This document shows, in pieces, positions 1 through 9,955 of a stretch of DNA of 64,000 nt (position 1 is its first letter; each line of letters starts with the position of its first letter). The notes below the pieces were generated by a model. That model saw only the letters and a list, made by a program, of their open reading frames with translations, had not been told where the DNA came from and searched no databases. The translations under genes and the position numbers were made by a program. Origin of the DNA: Asticcacaulis benevestitus DSM 16100 = ATCC BAA-896 (GTDB taxonomy: Bacteria; Pseudomonadota; Alphaproteobacteria; Caulobacterales; Caulobacteraceae); assembly GCF_000376105.1 (NCBI RefSeq), contig NZ_AQWM01000001.1, positions 248,001 to 312,000 on the forward strand. Reading direction: 5' to 3'.

Positions 1-2
1 TG

Positions 3-1649
3 GGTATGCGTACGAACGGGATTGATCTTGGGGCTGGCGTATCCATCAAGAAAACGCAACGCGGGAAGGTGGCGGAGCGTTACCCCTTCCATGGCGGCAA
101 GGCCTGGGCCGATAACCATGCCAATACGGCGAAGCTTTTTCTGTCGTCCAACGGAGTGGCGTTTGAGGCGGATGTCCATGTCGCTAACGATGGCGTGGCC
201 GTGCGGCTGAGATTGCCGGCCCTTGCCGGTCGAAAGGTTGAAGCCAATGGATCCGGCTGGAACCTGGCTGAACCTGATCCCAAGATCTGGGCAACAGAAT
301 TTGGACCCGAATATGAAAATACCTATGCAGAAACGACCTTAACCAAGCTTGGCGACAAAGCCTACGGTCTGCCATTAACGGCCAAGGTCAGCGGATTATG
401 GGTAACCTTGAGCGAAGCGGCGGTGGTCGACTATGGCGACAGTTCTATCCATTTGACCAAAGAGGGTACGCTGGCGACGCGCCTCTATGCTGATCCCAAT
501 GGCTGGTCAACAGACCAGGCGGTGATCCAGCCCTGGCGCGTGACGATTATTGCCCGCGACCTGACAGGGCTGGTCAATTCAACTCTTGTGCAAAACCTCA
601 ATCCTCCCCCGTCGGCGGAGTTGGCGGAGGCCAAATGGATTCGTCCGGGGCGTTCATCGTGGCAATGGCTGGCGATTGGTGATCCTCTCGAAACGGATCA
701 GCATCAATGGGTCGACTGGACGCACAAGCTTGGTTTTGATTACTACCTGATCGATGACGGCTGGGCCAAATGGGCCGCGCCGTGGCCATCCCTGACCGAT
801 ACGGTCCAGTATGCCCGTCAGCAGGGCGTTGGCATCTGGGTTTGGGTTCATAGTCATGACGTATCGACCCCGGCGACCCGGCAAGCCTTGTTCAAGCGCT
901 TTGCCGACATTGGCGTGGTGGGGGTCAAGGTTGATTTTCCGGCACCTGCCAGTCGTGAATGGTCCAACTGGTATAGAGACACGGCAAAGGATGCCGCGGC
1001 CGAGCATTTGATGGTTGATTTTCATGGAGCCTCCAAGCCGACAGGCACGGAGCGGACATGGCCGAATGTTCTGACACGCGAGGGGGTGCGCGGCCATGAG
1101 TGGCATATTACGCGCTATCAGCGCAAACTTACGGCCGACCACGACACGATCCTGCCGTTCACCCGCTATGTGGTAGGCCCCGGGGATTACACGCCGACCG
1201 TTTTTGAAACCAAGGAACTGCAGGGCAATAGCTGGGGCCACGAACTGGCCCAGATGGTCATGTTTACATCGCCTTATCTGTCAATGGGCGGGCACCCGCA
1301 GGCCTATCTGTCAAACCCTGGGCTTGACCTGTTAAAGGCTGTGCCCGCCACGTGGGATGAGACGATCGTCCTGCCTGGCAGCGAACCGGGTAAGGTCGCT
1401 ATCATGGCCAGACGCAGTGGTAGCGACTGGTTCATCGCGGCCATCAATAATGGCGAGGCGCGTGACATGGAGCTAAGCCTGGCTTTCCTGAAAAAGGGGA
1501 CGTGGCATATGGTTGAACTTGCCGATGATCCGGATAAGCCAGATTCTTATAAGCCTTTGGAGGGACCGGTCGCATCTGATCAGCTTATCAGGCTGACCAT
1601 GCGCGCACGCGGCGGCTTCGTTGCGCATATACGCAAAGCAGCGAACTAG
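3..1649 (+). CDS. Glycoside hydrolase family 97 (alpha-glucosidase/alpha-galactosidase type), 5' end missing
   Basis: The frame is open to the left edge, so the protein starts outside the window and about 548 residues are seen; the family is usually 640-700 residues. The visible part has the end of the N-terminal beta-sandwich, then a TIM barrel with YYLIDDGWAKW, GVVGVKVDFPAP and VDFHGASKPTGTERTWPN, then a C-terminal beta domain. These are characteristic GH97 blocks. GH97 enzymes split alpha-glucosidic or alpha-galactosidic bonds, often in the periplasm as part of polysaccharide uptake. Inverting and retaining subtypes exist and I cannot assign the subtype. An esterase lies 134 bases downstream on the same strand, so the two may serve the same glycan. 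Confidence 0.88.
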   Translation, partial: GMRTNGIDLGAGVSIKKTQRGKVAERYPFHGGKAWADNHANTAKLFLSSNGVAFEADVHVANDGVAVRLRLPALAGRKVEANGSGWNLAEPDPKIWATEFGPEYENTYAETTLTKLGDKAYGLPLTAKVSGLWVTLSEAAVVDYGDSSIHLTKEGTLATRLYADPNGWSTDQAVIQPWRVTIIARDLTGLVNSTLVQNLNPPPSAELAEAKWIRPGRSSWQWLAIGDPLETDQHQWVDWTHKLGFDYYLIDDGWAKWAAPWPSLTDTVQYARQQGVGIWVWVHSHDVSTPATRQALFKRFADIGVVGVKVDFPAPASREWSNWYRDTAKDAAAEHLMVDFHGASKPTGTERTWPNVLTREGVRGHEWHITRYQRKLTADHDTILPFTRYVVGPGDYTPTVFETKELQGNSWGHELAQMVMFTSPYLSMGGHPQAYLSNPGLDLLKAVPATWDETIVLPGSEPGKVAIMARRSGSDWFIAAINNGEARDMELSLAFLKKGTWHMVELADDPDKPDSYKPLEGPVASDQLIRLTMRARGGFVAHIRKAAN

Positions 1650-1738
1650 GAGCGCCTGTAGCCGGTTCCCTTGTCCTTGCTGACACATCAGCGCTATTGC
1701 AGAGATCGCGGATCTTTGTAATAGTCTGAGTAATATAA

Positions 1739-2965
<1,227 letters not shown>

Positions 2966-3142
2966 TAGCCTGAGTTGTGTCGGTCTTGGCCCCAGTTGGG
3001 GGCTCCAATGTCGGCGTAGCTCGAATGCCCATAAGGGGGGGTAACCCTTGAATCCCTTGGCCCTGCGCAAATGCGAAGCTGTTAAGCGACTGGCTATTTG
3101 GTGGGCACATCGTCAATGGGCGTGGGTACGTGCCAAAGTCAG

Positions 3143-3423
3143 GTACTCAACCATTGATTTACGACCTCGGCGGCGCTGTCACTATTGCTGGCCGCCGCTT
3201 TTAATTCCTCCAGGGGGGCGGCGATCGAGTGCGCGTACATGCCCTGAGACTCGATATTGACGATCCCCACAATGTCGCGGCCTTCGCCAAGGAACTGATA
3301 ACGGGCTGTTCTGGTGTCAATCTGCTGTTCAACAGCGCTGGCATTATGCGCATGGAGATGGGGATCGGGCCGCTTGATCAGCTCCCGCACAGTTTAATCA
3401 AAAGGCCTTCGCTTTCGGTTTGA
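3143..3423 (+). pseudogene. Decayed short-chain dehydrogenase/reductase (DltE-like)
   Basis: One frame reads VTIAGRR, then an in-frame TAA at 3202-3204, then VHALRLDIDDPHNVAAFAKE and NLLFNSAGIMRMEM. That order matches the NAD(P)-binding half of SDR proteins: the second beta strand, the LDV/LDI acidic motif and the NNAG-type motif. The stop, the absence of a clean TGxxxGIG motif upstream and the loss of everything after the NSAG block show that it is not a working gene. The 177 bases before it, after the esterase, hold nothing I can name. Confidence 0.65.
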
Positions 3424-3507
3424 GGACTGTACAGGGCTGGTTCGTTAGACTCTAATGAGGCCCAAAAAAAGCAAACGCATGGATTACTCTCAAAGGACTA
3501 AAGCTGA

Positions 3508-3795
3508 TGTCAAAACAACGCCAGGCGTGTGTGTGTTGTCGCGGCGGAGGTCGGAGCGCAGGCGCAAGCCGCGTTGGGTGACCTTGAGAGGGTTTGCCGT
3601 GTGATGAAACTCACTGTATTCGTCAATTCGACGGTCGATTTTACCGATCAGCCCAAGATTGCCAATGGCGCCTCCGAACTGATGGTGGCGGCTTTTGGCG
3701 AAAAGGGGCGACATACCCGTAGCGCCGTTTCGGCAGCGGCCCTCCCTCTGGGTGTGGCTGTAGAGGTCGATGCCGTCCTGAAGATAAACGCCTGA
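3508..3795 (+). pseudogene. N-terminally truncated RidA/YjgF-family fragment
   Basis: The reading frame gives AALGDLERVCRVMKLTVFVN, FTDQPKIANGASELM and AFGEKGRHTRSAVS, ending in PLGVAVEVDAVLKI. This matches the C-terminal two thirds of the ~150-residue RidA-like subgroup. RidA proteins destroy reactive enamine/imine intermediates. The first ~55 residues are missing: a TGA sits at 3505-3507 in this frame, and an ATG at 3507 with a plausible ribosome site opens a different frame. I read it as a broken gene. A short functional protein starting at GTG 3529 cannot be excluded. It lies 24 bases before the peptidase gene. Confidence 0.6.
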
Positions 3796-3819
3796 GACAG
3801 CCGTCTCGGCACAGAAAGA

Positions 3820-5847
3820 ATGACTATGAACAGCTTGCTGGATCCCCTGCATCTTCCACATTTCGCAGACCTTACGCCGGAGGCGATCGGCGCCGCCCTT
3901 GATGAGGGGCTGGCAGCCTATCAGGCCGTCGTTCGCGACCTGATCGAGACGCGCCCCACAACCTTTGAAGAGGTCTGGCTGCCTTTGGAGCGCGCCGATG
4001 TCGCCGTGAGTGCGTTGTGGTCCGGTGTCAGCCACCTTCACAGCGTCGCCGATACGCCGGAGTTGCGGAAGGCTTATGCCATGGGCGAGGCGCGCATGGT
4101 CGAAGTCATAACCGCCGTGCGCCAGATGCCAGAGCTCTATAGCTTACTCGTCGATTTGAGCACATCCGCAGATTTCGCGAAATGTCCGGCGGCTGATCGT
4201 GTCGCCGTCGAGCACGAGATTCGTAATTTCACGCTATCCGGCGTGGCGCTGGCCGATGAGGCGCGTTCGCGCTTTGCTGCGGTATCGCTTGAGTTGTCGA
4301 AACTGTCGACGGCGTTTTCCAGCGCCGTGCTGGACGCGACGGACGCCTGGTTTGAGCCTATCGAGGACGCGGCGCACCTCGCCGGTATTCCGGAGGGGGC
4401 GATGGCGATGTTTGCCGCCGCAGCGGCCGCACGGGGCCTCAAAGGCTGGGTCGTTACGCTGCAGGCCCCAAGCGTCATCGCCGTTTTGACCTTTGCCGAG
4501 AACCGGGACCTGCGCGAACGTGTCTACAGGGCCTATGGCACCCGGGCCTCAGATGCTGGTCCTGATGCGGGCCGCTTCGACAATTCTGAACGTATCGCCC
4601 AAATCCTGGCCCTGCGCCAGGAGCGCGCAGAATTGCTGGGCATGCCAAGCGCGGTCGACCTGTCGCTGGCGACGAAGATGGCCCCTGACGGTGCCGAGGT
4701 TCTTCGTTTTCTGCGCGACCTTGCCGTGAGGGCGCGTCCCTCGGCTGAGAAGGATCTGGCGGCCCTGGAGGCCCACGGCCGGACGTTGGGTTTGGAAACA
4801 CTGGAGGCCTGGGATCGCGGATTTGTGTCCGAGCGTCTGCGTGCGGAGCGCTACGCGGTTCAGGAAGAAGAGATCCGGGCCTATTTTCCGGTCGACCGTG
4901 TCATGGAGGGGTGGCAGCAATTGTTGTTGCGCCTCTACGGGGTGCGGCTGCAGCCGCGCGTAGATGTGGCCCTGTGGCACGAGGATGCGCGATATTTCGA
5001 TGTCGCCGACGACCAGGGGCGTGTGTTCGCCGGCGTCTATCTCGACCTGCATGCCCGCACGGGCAAGCGCGGCGGCGCCTGGATGGCCGAAGCCCGGCCG
5101 CGTCTGCGTGACGGCGATGCCGAGAGTTTGCCGGTGGCTTATCTCTCGTGCAATTTCGCGCCCAAGGACGAGAATGGGGTGTCGCTGCTGTCCCACGACG
5201 ACGTGGTGACCTTCCTGCACGAAACCGGTCACGGTCTGCATTTGTTGTTCACGGAAATCGATCGCCCCTCGATTGGCGGGGTCAACGGTTTCGAGTGGGA
5301 TGCCGTCGAACTGCCGAGCCAGATGATGGAGGACTTCGCCTGGGATCGCACGACCCTGAAGCAGATGTCGGCGCACAATCTGACAGGCGAGGCCCTGCCG
5401 GACGCGCTTTTTGACAAGATGGTGGCGGCGCGGCATTTCCAATCGGGGCTTGGAATTCTTCGCCAGGTGGAATTCGCGATGTTCGACCTTATCCTGCATC
5501 TGGGCATATGGGGCCGCGATCCGATGGTTGTGCTGAAGCGGGTTCGCGATGAGGTGGCCGTCGTTTCCTATCCGGAGTGGCACCGGTTCCCGCACAGCTT
5601 CAATCACATTTTTTCTGGCGGCTACGCGGCCGGCTATTACAGCTATCTGTGGGCCGAGGTGCTGGCGGCGGACGCCTTCCGCAAATTTGCCGAAGCGGGC
5701 GTGGTCGATCGCGCAACGGGGGATGCGTTCCGTAGGGAGGTTCTGTCGCGTGGCGCGTCACGCCCGGTCGCCGAAAGTTTCCGGGCGTTTAGCGGCCGTG
5801 ACCCGGATCCTGTGGCGATGCTGGTACGGCATGGGTTAGCAGCATGA
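3820..5847 (+). CDS. prlC: M3 family zinc oligopeptidase (oligopeptidase A / Dcp-like)
   Basis: At 675 residues it matches the usual size of oligopeptidase A (about 680). The zinc site HETGH is at residues 467-471 and the third ligand, Glu498, lies in [12 protein letters not shown]. The C-terminal [20 protein letters not shown] block is also typical of M3A. These cytosolic enzymes finish the breakdown of short peptides, including cleaved signal peptides. There is no signal peptide. The start ATG follows AGAAAG. An in-frame ATG two codons later is possible. The stop overlaps the next gene in an ATGA junction, so the two are probably translated together. Assignment to OpdA rather than Dcp is by overall likeness. 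Confidence 0.88.
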   Translation: MTMNSLLDPLHLPHFADLTPEAIGAALDEGLAAYQAVVRDLIETRPTTFEEVWLPLERADVAVSALWSGVSHLHSVADTPELRKAYAMGEARMVEVITAVRQMPELYSLLVDLSTSADFAKCPAADRVAVEHEIRNFTLSGVALADEARSRFAAVSLELSKLSTAFSSAVLDATDAWFEPIEDAAHLAGIPEGAMAMFAAAAAARGLKGWVVTLQAPSVIAVLTFAENRDLRERVYRAYGTRASDAGPDAGRFDNSERIAQILALRQERAELLGMPSAVDLSLATKMAPDGAEVLRFLRDLAVRARPSAEKDLAALEAHGRTLGLETLEAWDRGFVSERLRAERYAVQEEEIRAYFPVDRVMEGWQQLLLRLYGVRLQPRVDVALWHEDARYFDVADDQGRVFAGVYLDLHARTGKRGGAWMAEARPRLRDGDAESLPVAYLSCNFAPKDENGVSLLSHDDVVTFLHETGHGLHLLFTEIDRPSIGGVNGFEWDAVELPSQMMEDFAWDRTTLKQMSAHNLTGEALPDALFDKMVAARHFQSGLGILRQVEFAMFDLILHLGIWGRDPMVVLKRVRDEVAVVSYPEWHRFPHSFNHIFSGGYAAGYYSYLWAEVLAADAFRKFAEAGVVDRATGDAFRREVLSRGASRPVAESFRAFSGRDPDPVAMLVRHGLAA

Positions 5848-6908
5848 GGTCCCTGCGCACCTGGCAAACCGAAGCCGTTCGCCGTATCGAGGCGGATTTC
5901 AACCGTTCTGCGGACACCCATCTGGTTCGCGTACCGCTGCCACGCTATGACGGCATCACGCTATACCTCAAGGACGAAAGCTCTCACCCAACGGGCAGCC
6001 TGAAACATCGGCTTGCACGCTCGCTATTCCTGTACGCCCTGTGCAACAACTGGATCGGACCGGATACCTGCCTCATCGAAGCCTCTTCTGGATCGACCGC
6101 GGTCAGCGAGGCCTATTTCGCCCGCATGCTGGGGCTACGCTTTGTGGCCGTGGTTCCCAGTGCGACGGCTCAGCCCAAGCTGGACGCGATTCGCTTTCAT
6201 GGCGGCGAGATCCACAAGGTCGATGATCCGCGCACGGTCTATGACGTTGCGCAGCGCCTGGCTGAGGAAACGGGCGGCCACTATCTTGATCAGTTCACCA
6301 ACGCAGAGCGGGCGACCGATTGGCGGGGCAACAACAATATCGCCGAGAGCATCTTCAACCAGATGGCGGAAGAAGAATATCCAACGCCTGAGTGGATCGT
6401 CTGTGGTGCGGGCACCGGCGGTACGTCCGCCACGCTCGGCCGCTTTGTCCGCTATAATCGCCGTAATACACGGCTATGCGTGGCTGATCCGGTGCATTCG
6501 GTTTTTCACCAGTATCATCGTGACCGGCGCGTGCGCAGTCTTGCACTGGGCTGTTCTTCGCGCATCGAAGGCATTGGCCGGCCGCGGGTTGAACCGAGCT
6601 TCATCGCCGAACTTGTCGATCGTATGGTCGTAGTTGAAGACCACCAGAGCATCGGCGGGATGCGAGCTCTCTCACGGCGGCTTGGGCGAAATGTCGGCGG
6701 CTCGACGGGGACGAACATCTGGGCCTGTGCGGAACTGGCGCGAGAGATGCACGAAGCCGGAAAGAAAGGCAGCATCGTGACCTTGCTGTGCGACAGCGGC
6801 GATCGGTATGCCGACACCTATTACAACGATGGCTGGCTGCTTGAGGCTGGCATCGACTGGCAAGGCAGCGCACAGGAGATGGAGGCCTTTCTGTCGGCGA
6901 CGATGTGA
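5844..6908 (+). CDS. PLP-dependent cysteine synthase-fold enzyme, Cds1-like cysteine desulfhydrase
   Basis: A fold-type II PLP enzyme of 354 residues. The Schiff-base lysine is Lys54 in [13 protein letters not shown], followed by the substrate loop [13 protein letters not shown] and the phosphate-binding [10 protein letters not shown]. The run [20 protein letters not shown] and the long insert after it are typical of the Cds1 group (Rv3684 of Mycobacterium tuberculosis), which releases sulfide from cysteine, rather than of CysK/CysM. It overlaps the peptidase stop by four bases. The reaction is inferred from the subgroup; a cystathionine or other beta-replacement role is possible. Confidence 0.8.
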   Translation: MRSLRTWQTEAVRRIEADFNRSADTHLVRVPLPRYDGITLYLKDESSHPTGSLKHRLARSLFLYALCNNWIGPDTCLIEASSGSTAVSEAYFARMLGLRFVAVVPSATAQPKLDAIRFHGGEIHKVDDPRTVYDVAQRLAEETGGHYLDQFTNAERATDWRGNNNIAESIFNQMAEEEYPTPEWIVCGAGTGGTSATLGRFVRYNRRNTRLCVADPVHSVFHQYHRDRRVRSLALGCSSRIEGIGRPRVEPSFIAELVDRMVVVEDHQSIGGMRALSRRLGRNVGGSTGTNIWACAELAREMHEAGKKGSIVTLLCDSGDRYADTYYNDGWLLEAGIDWQGSAQEMEAFLSATM

Positions 6909-6984
6909 TAGCGGCCATCCGCCGAAGGGGACCGCGGACGAAAACTTGGATTACCAGGAGGGTAATTCATGTAGCTGGACTAGT

Positions 6985-8127
6985 CTAGGCGCCAGGCCAG
7001 AACAGGATCAGATATCCGACGCCCGCACCAAGGCCTAAAAAAGGTAGACTATAGACGTGAAAGGTCAGCCAGGCCTTTCGATCGCCGGCCATTCTGAGGG
7101 CGATGAGATTTGCCAGAGACCCAATGAATATGCCAAACCCGCCGATATTTGCCCCGTAGGCCAGGGCGCGCCAGTCGTGGGCGTAGCTCATCAGCGCAAT
7201 CGTCGCGGGTACATTGCTGATAATCTGCGAAGCGCCTAGGGCTGCCCAATACAAGTGAGACGCGATATCAAGGTGCCAGGATCGCAAAGTGCTCGCAACC
7301 GTTGGCAACTTTGTCACCAGGCCGAGGTCGATGAACATCAGCAGAAAGGTCACCAGCAATCCCCAGTCCAAACTCACAAGCACGGCGCGCCGAAACCATA
7401 GGAACAGAACGGTCATCGCCGCCACCGCCCATAAGGCCTGACCGAAATTGGTGGCTATCAGGAAAGGCAAGAACAGGGTGAGCGCTGCAGCGCACAAGTC
7501 ACGCTCAATAGGCGATAGACGTTCCTCTGGCGAACTTGTGATGGCAATCGGGGACCCTTTGAAAGTAAGGGCTGTAAGCCCCAGTAGAACGATGATCAGG
7601 ATGAATACCAGCGGCAGCATATGGATTATGAAATCTGCAAAGGACACGTTGGAAATTTGCCAAAGGTAGAGGTTTTGCGGATTCCCGATCGGGGTAAGCG
7701 CCGAGCCCGCATTGACGGCCAGAGCTTCGAACATGATGAGACGAGTTGCAGGCATCCCGGTCGATTTTGCCAGCGCCAAGGTGACGGGAACGACGACGAA
7801 TAACGCAACGTCGTTGGTGAGCACCATCGATAGTAGGCAAGTCATAAGGACGAGCGCAAGTGCAAGGCGCCGCTGATCAGGCATGCGCTTCGCGACGACC
7901 TCCGCGAGCCATTGCAGCGCCCCGGACATATCCAGTGCCTTGGTCAGGATCAGCAGACCGCACAAGGCCGCCATGGTGGGCCAGTCGATGAGCGATGGAA
8001 CAGAGGCCATACCTGACGGGATCACGAACACTAAAACACCAAAGGCAGCCAACAAGATGAGCAACAGCTTGTCGCGGGCCACGGCACGGACGAGGCCTTG
8101 CAGCAAGCCAAATATACGCGTCGCCAT
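6985..8127 (-). CDS. Membrane anion/cation permease, ArsB/NhaD (SLC13/CitMHS) superfamily
   Basis: 380 residues with about ten hydrophobic spans. The helix-break motif LTNDVALFVVVPV and the paired ALTPIGNPQNLYLWQ are the hallmark of the ion-transporter superfamily that includes NhaD, ArsB and citrate-Mg carriers. The protein is a little short for the family (usually 400-430), and the C-terminal half-repeat is the shorter one (NVPATIALMSYAHDW). It points toward the Cds1-like gene, with 76 bases between the two stops. Substrate is unknown. Bases 8128-8330 upstream must hold its promoter, but I see no convincing box. Confidence 0.8.
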   Translation of the reverse strand: MATRIFGLLQGLVRAVARDKLLLILLAAFGVLVFVIPSGMASVPSLIDWPTMAALCGLLILTKALDMSGALQWLAEVVAKRMPDQRRLALALVLMTCLLSMVLTNDVALFVVVPVTLALAKSTGMPATRLIMFEALAVNAGSALTPIGNPQNLYLWQISNVSFADFIIHMLPLVFILIIVLLGLTALTFKGSPIAITSSPEERLSPIERDLCAAALTLFLPFLIATNFGQALWAVAAMTVLFLWFRRAVLVSLDWGLLVTFLLMFIDLGLVTKLPTVASTLRSWHLDIASHLYWAALGASQIISNVPATIALMSYAHDWRALAYGANIGGFGIFIGSLANLIALRMAGDRKAWLTFHVYSLPFLGLGAGVGYLILFWPGA

Positions 8128-8330
8128 ACGAAATCTTCCCGGTCAGGTCTTTAGTGCAACTCCTTACCGCTTTCGCCCAGCGATGGGTATGGAAATCTAC
8201 ACTTTGGCGGCGGTGGCTGTAGTCGTAGAAATGGGCTGGTTGCATGGACGCCATGCTGAGATGCAACATGCCGGCAGAAGTGTAGAGCTTCTATCGGGAG
8301 TTCGGTTTATTTTCTTCGTTTCAGTGTGTC

Positions 8331-8557
8331 CTAAGGGAGTTCCCCGAATTTTTGCCAGTATGCGCGGGCAAAATGGCCAAAACTGCTAAATCCACAATGA
8401 AGTGCGATTGAGACCACAGAAGCCGAGGGCGCGCCTTTCAGCATGGAATGTGCTTTTTGAAGGCGGAGGTGCCTAATATAATGACTGGGGGCATCTCATG
8501 CTTTTTCTTAAAATGCTGGCATGGAGTTTTGCCGCTGACCTGAGCCACTTCGGCCAA
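8331..8557 (-). pseudogene. AraC-family regulator, C-terminal remnant with frameshift
   Basis: Reading the minus strand, one frame gives LAEVAQVSGKTPCQHFKKKH, the first helix-turn-helix of an AraC DNA-binding domain, and stops near 8438. A second frame starting there gives APSASVVSIALHCGFSSFGH, then FARAYWQKFGELP and a stop at 8331-8333. This is the second helix-turn-helix with the usual GF..FGxFxRxYxxxFGxxP signature. The two halves are in order but in different frames, and the sensor domain is absent. It is therefore a dead fragment, not an active regulator. Confidence 0.7.
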
Positions 8558-8620
8558 CCGTGAGGGGAAGTAGTGGTGCGATGCATGACACGAGCGCCCG
8601 AGTGGAGTTGATGAATACTT

Positions 8621-8884
8621 CTAATAGACGACCTCAGAGTATACATTCTTGAAATTGAAGCCGACATAGTGATCGACCGTTGGGCGCCACCCCGGCCGGG
8701 AGGAGTTTCCGATATTCAGGCCAAATTTGGCAAGTTGTTCGTCATTGGCGATCCATAGTTTATATTTTGCTCTCATGCGCGAAAGCTCAGGTGTTCCGTC
8801 CAGAGGTGGTCGGATTTCCAATTGTATTTTCCGACCTGCGTAGACAAGCAAGGCCGGATCGACGCCTACGCTTCGCCGTCTCAT
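8621..8884 (-). other. Unidentified coding remnant joined to the integrase fragment
   Basis: This 87-codon frame partly overlaps the out-of-frame end of the integrase remnant. Its last ~60 residues (for example YKLWIANDEQLAKFGLNIG and WRPTVDHYVGFNFKNVYSEV) look protein-like rather than random: balanced composition, aromatic residues and no low complexity. I do not recognise the family. It may be the 3' end of a gene whose body was removed when the integrase sequence was joined here. No ribosome site is evident. Confidence 0.35.
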
Positions 8885-9365
8885 GGAGACCTTGTCGCTC
8901 GATCTTCTTCAACGCCTGAAGCAACTGAAACGGTTCGATTTCGGTGATGGGCAGGCGCCCGATATCACCCTCGATGAGGGTTATAAAGCGTTTGTTCTTG
9001 ATGATCGTATGGTCGACCAGGCCGTCGGCCTTTCGTTTGGCCAGATATTCCTCGGCAATGACGCTGAACGTGCTGCCTGCGGCCAACATAGCGGCGGCTG
9101 CGACCTTCTTTCTTTCGACGCTCAGGTCGGCGCCAGCGTCCATGGTCCGACGCGCATCTTCCCGCCGTTCGCGCGCCTCCTTTAAATTGGTCTCTGGATA
9201 GGTCCCGATCGAAAGCTGAAGGTCCTTACCGCCAAATCGGTATTTCAGGCGCCAGAGCTTGCCACCTGTCGGGTGGACGATGAGGAACAGTCCGCCGCCA
9301 TCAAACAATTTATATTGTTTCGTCTGAGGCTTAGCGTTGCGAATAGCCGTATCCGAGAGGGCCAT
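8787..9365 (-). pseudogene. Truncated P4-type tyrosine integrase (N-terminal DUF4102 plus start of core-binding domain)
   Basis: From the ATG at 9365 the protein reads MALSDTAIRNAKPQTKQYKL, LFDGGGLFLIVHPTGGKLWR and LSIGTYPETNLKEARERRED. That is the standard N-terminus of the integrases of genomic islands, followed by the start of the SAM-like core-binding domain. Homology ends near residue 175 at ETAKRRRRR. The catalytic domain with the R-H-R-Y residues is missing, and full-length relatives have about 400 residues. It lies 171 bases from the 3' end of tRNA-Asn, the usual site for such an element, so it is probably the relic of an excised or deleted island. Confidence 0.85.
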
Positions 9366-9535
9366 GGGGGTCACTTTTTGGCGTTGAGTCCCACTTTCAA
9401 ATCTGACCCCCAAAGTGCCCCCCAATAACGTGGGATACGATGGGACGCGCAGAACCGCCGCGGGACAGTTAGGCCGCTAAAGTGCCAGATTTTAAGGAAT
9501 TTTTCAACGTCATGGGACGTGGATACATGCCAAGC

Positions 9536-9611
9536 TGGCTCCCCGAACAGGACTCGAACCTGTGACAAGTCGATTAACAGTCGACTGCTCTACCAACTGA
9601 GCTATCGGGGA
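9536..9611 (-). tRNA. tRNA-Asn (GTT)
   Basis: The minus strand folds as a cloverleaf. The 7-bp acceptor is TCCCCGA/TCGGGGA with discriminator G and an encoded CCA (9536-9538). The D arm contains AGCTCAGTTGGTAGAGC, the anticodon loop CTGTTAA gives anticodon GTT, and the T arm contains GGTTCGAGTCC. Its 3' end faces an integrase relic, which suggests use as an integration site. Confidence 0.96.
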
Positions 9612-9728
9612 ACGATTAGCTTGGCAAGGCGCGCCCTATAGCAAGGGTTTGAACCTCATGGCAAGCCCAATCGCCAAGTTTTGCACAACTATCCAAAATA
9701 AATGCGTTTGCCTGGGCGCGGGGCGAAA

Positions 9729-9757
9729 AAAAGCCCGAAATTGCGCTTTCGGGCTTT
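9729..9757. terminator. Bidirectional intrinsic terminator
   Basis: AAAGCCCGAAA and TTTCGGGCTTT form a perfect 11-bp stem around a 6-base loop, with A and T runs on both sides. It lies between tRNA-Asn (upstream side) and the chemoreceptor gene. What it terminates on each strand is not clear, since the nearest complete genes point away from it. Confidence 0.7.
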
Positions 9758-9821
9758 AAAGTTTTGTGATGGTGGGTGTCTTAAGTAAAGCAAAGACAAC
9801 GCTGTTATGTAAGGAGTTGGG

Positions 9822-9836
9822 TTAATAAGGGGTTAA
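9822..9836 (+). promoter_or_regulatory. CtrA-type binding box
   Basis: TTAATAAGGGGTTAA is an exact match to the TTAA-N7-TTAA consensus of the Caulobacterales cell-cycle regulator CtrA. It lies 120 bases before the start of the chemoreceptor gene, in an AT-rich stretch. CtrA controls many chemotaxis and motility genes in Caulobacter. Binding is inferred from the motif only. Confidence 0.55.
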
Positions 9837-9955
9837 TTCTCCTGGTTGGCGAAATATTTTTGCATGTCTTTTAAGTGTCGGGGAAGTCATATCTTCACCA
9901 CAATTTAACGATGCCTGGAAGAAGTTCCTCTTGAGCAACAAGTTAGGAATCAGCC

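Noticed and set aside
8335-8346. TCCCCGAA as an att copy of the tRNA-Asn 3' end
   Set aside because: Only 8 bases match and they lie inside the AraC remnant; expected by chance.
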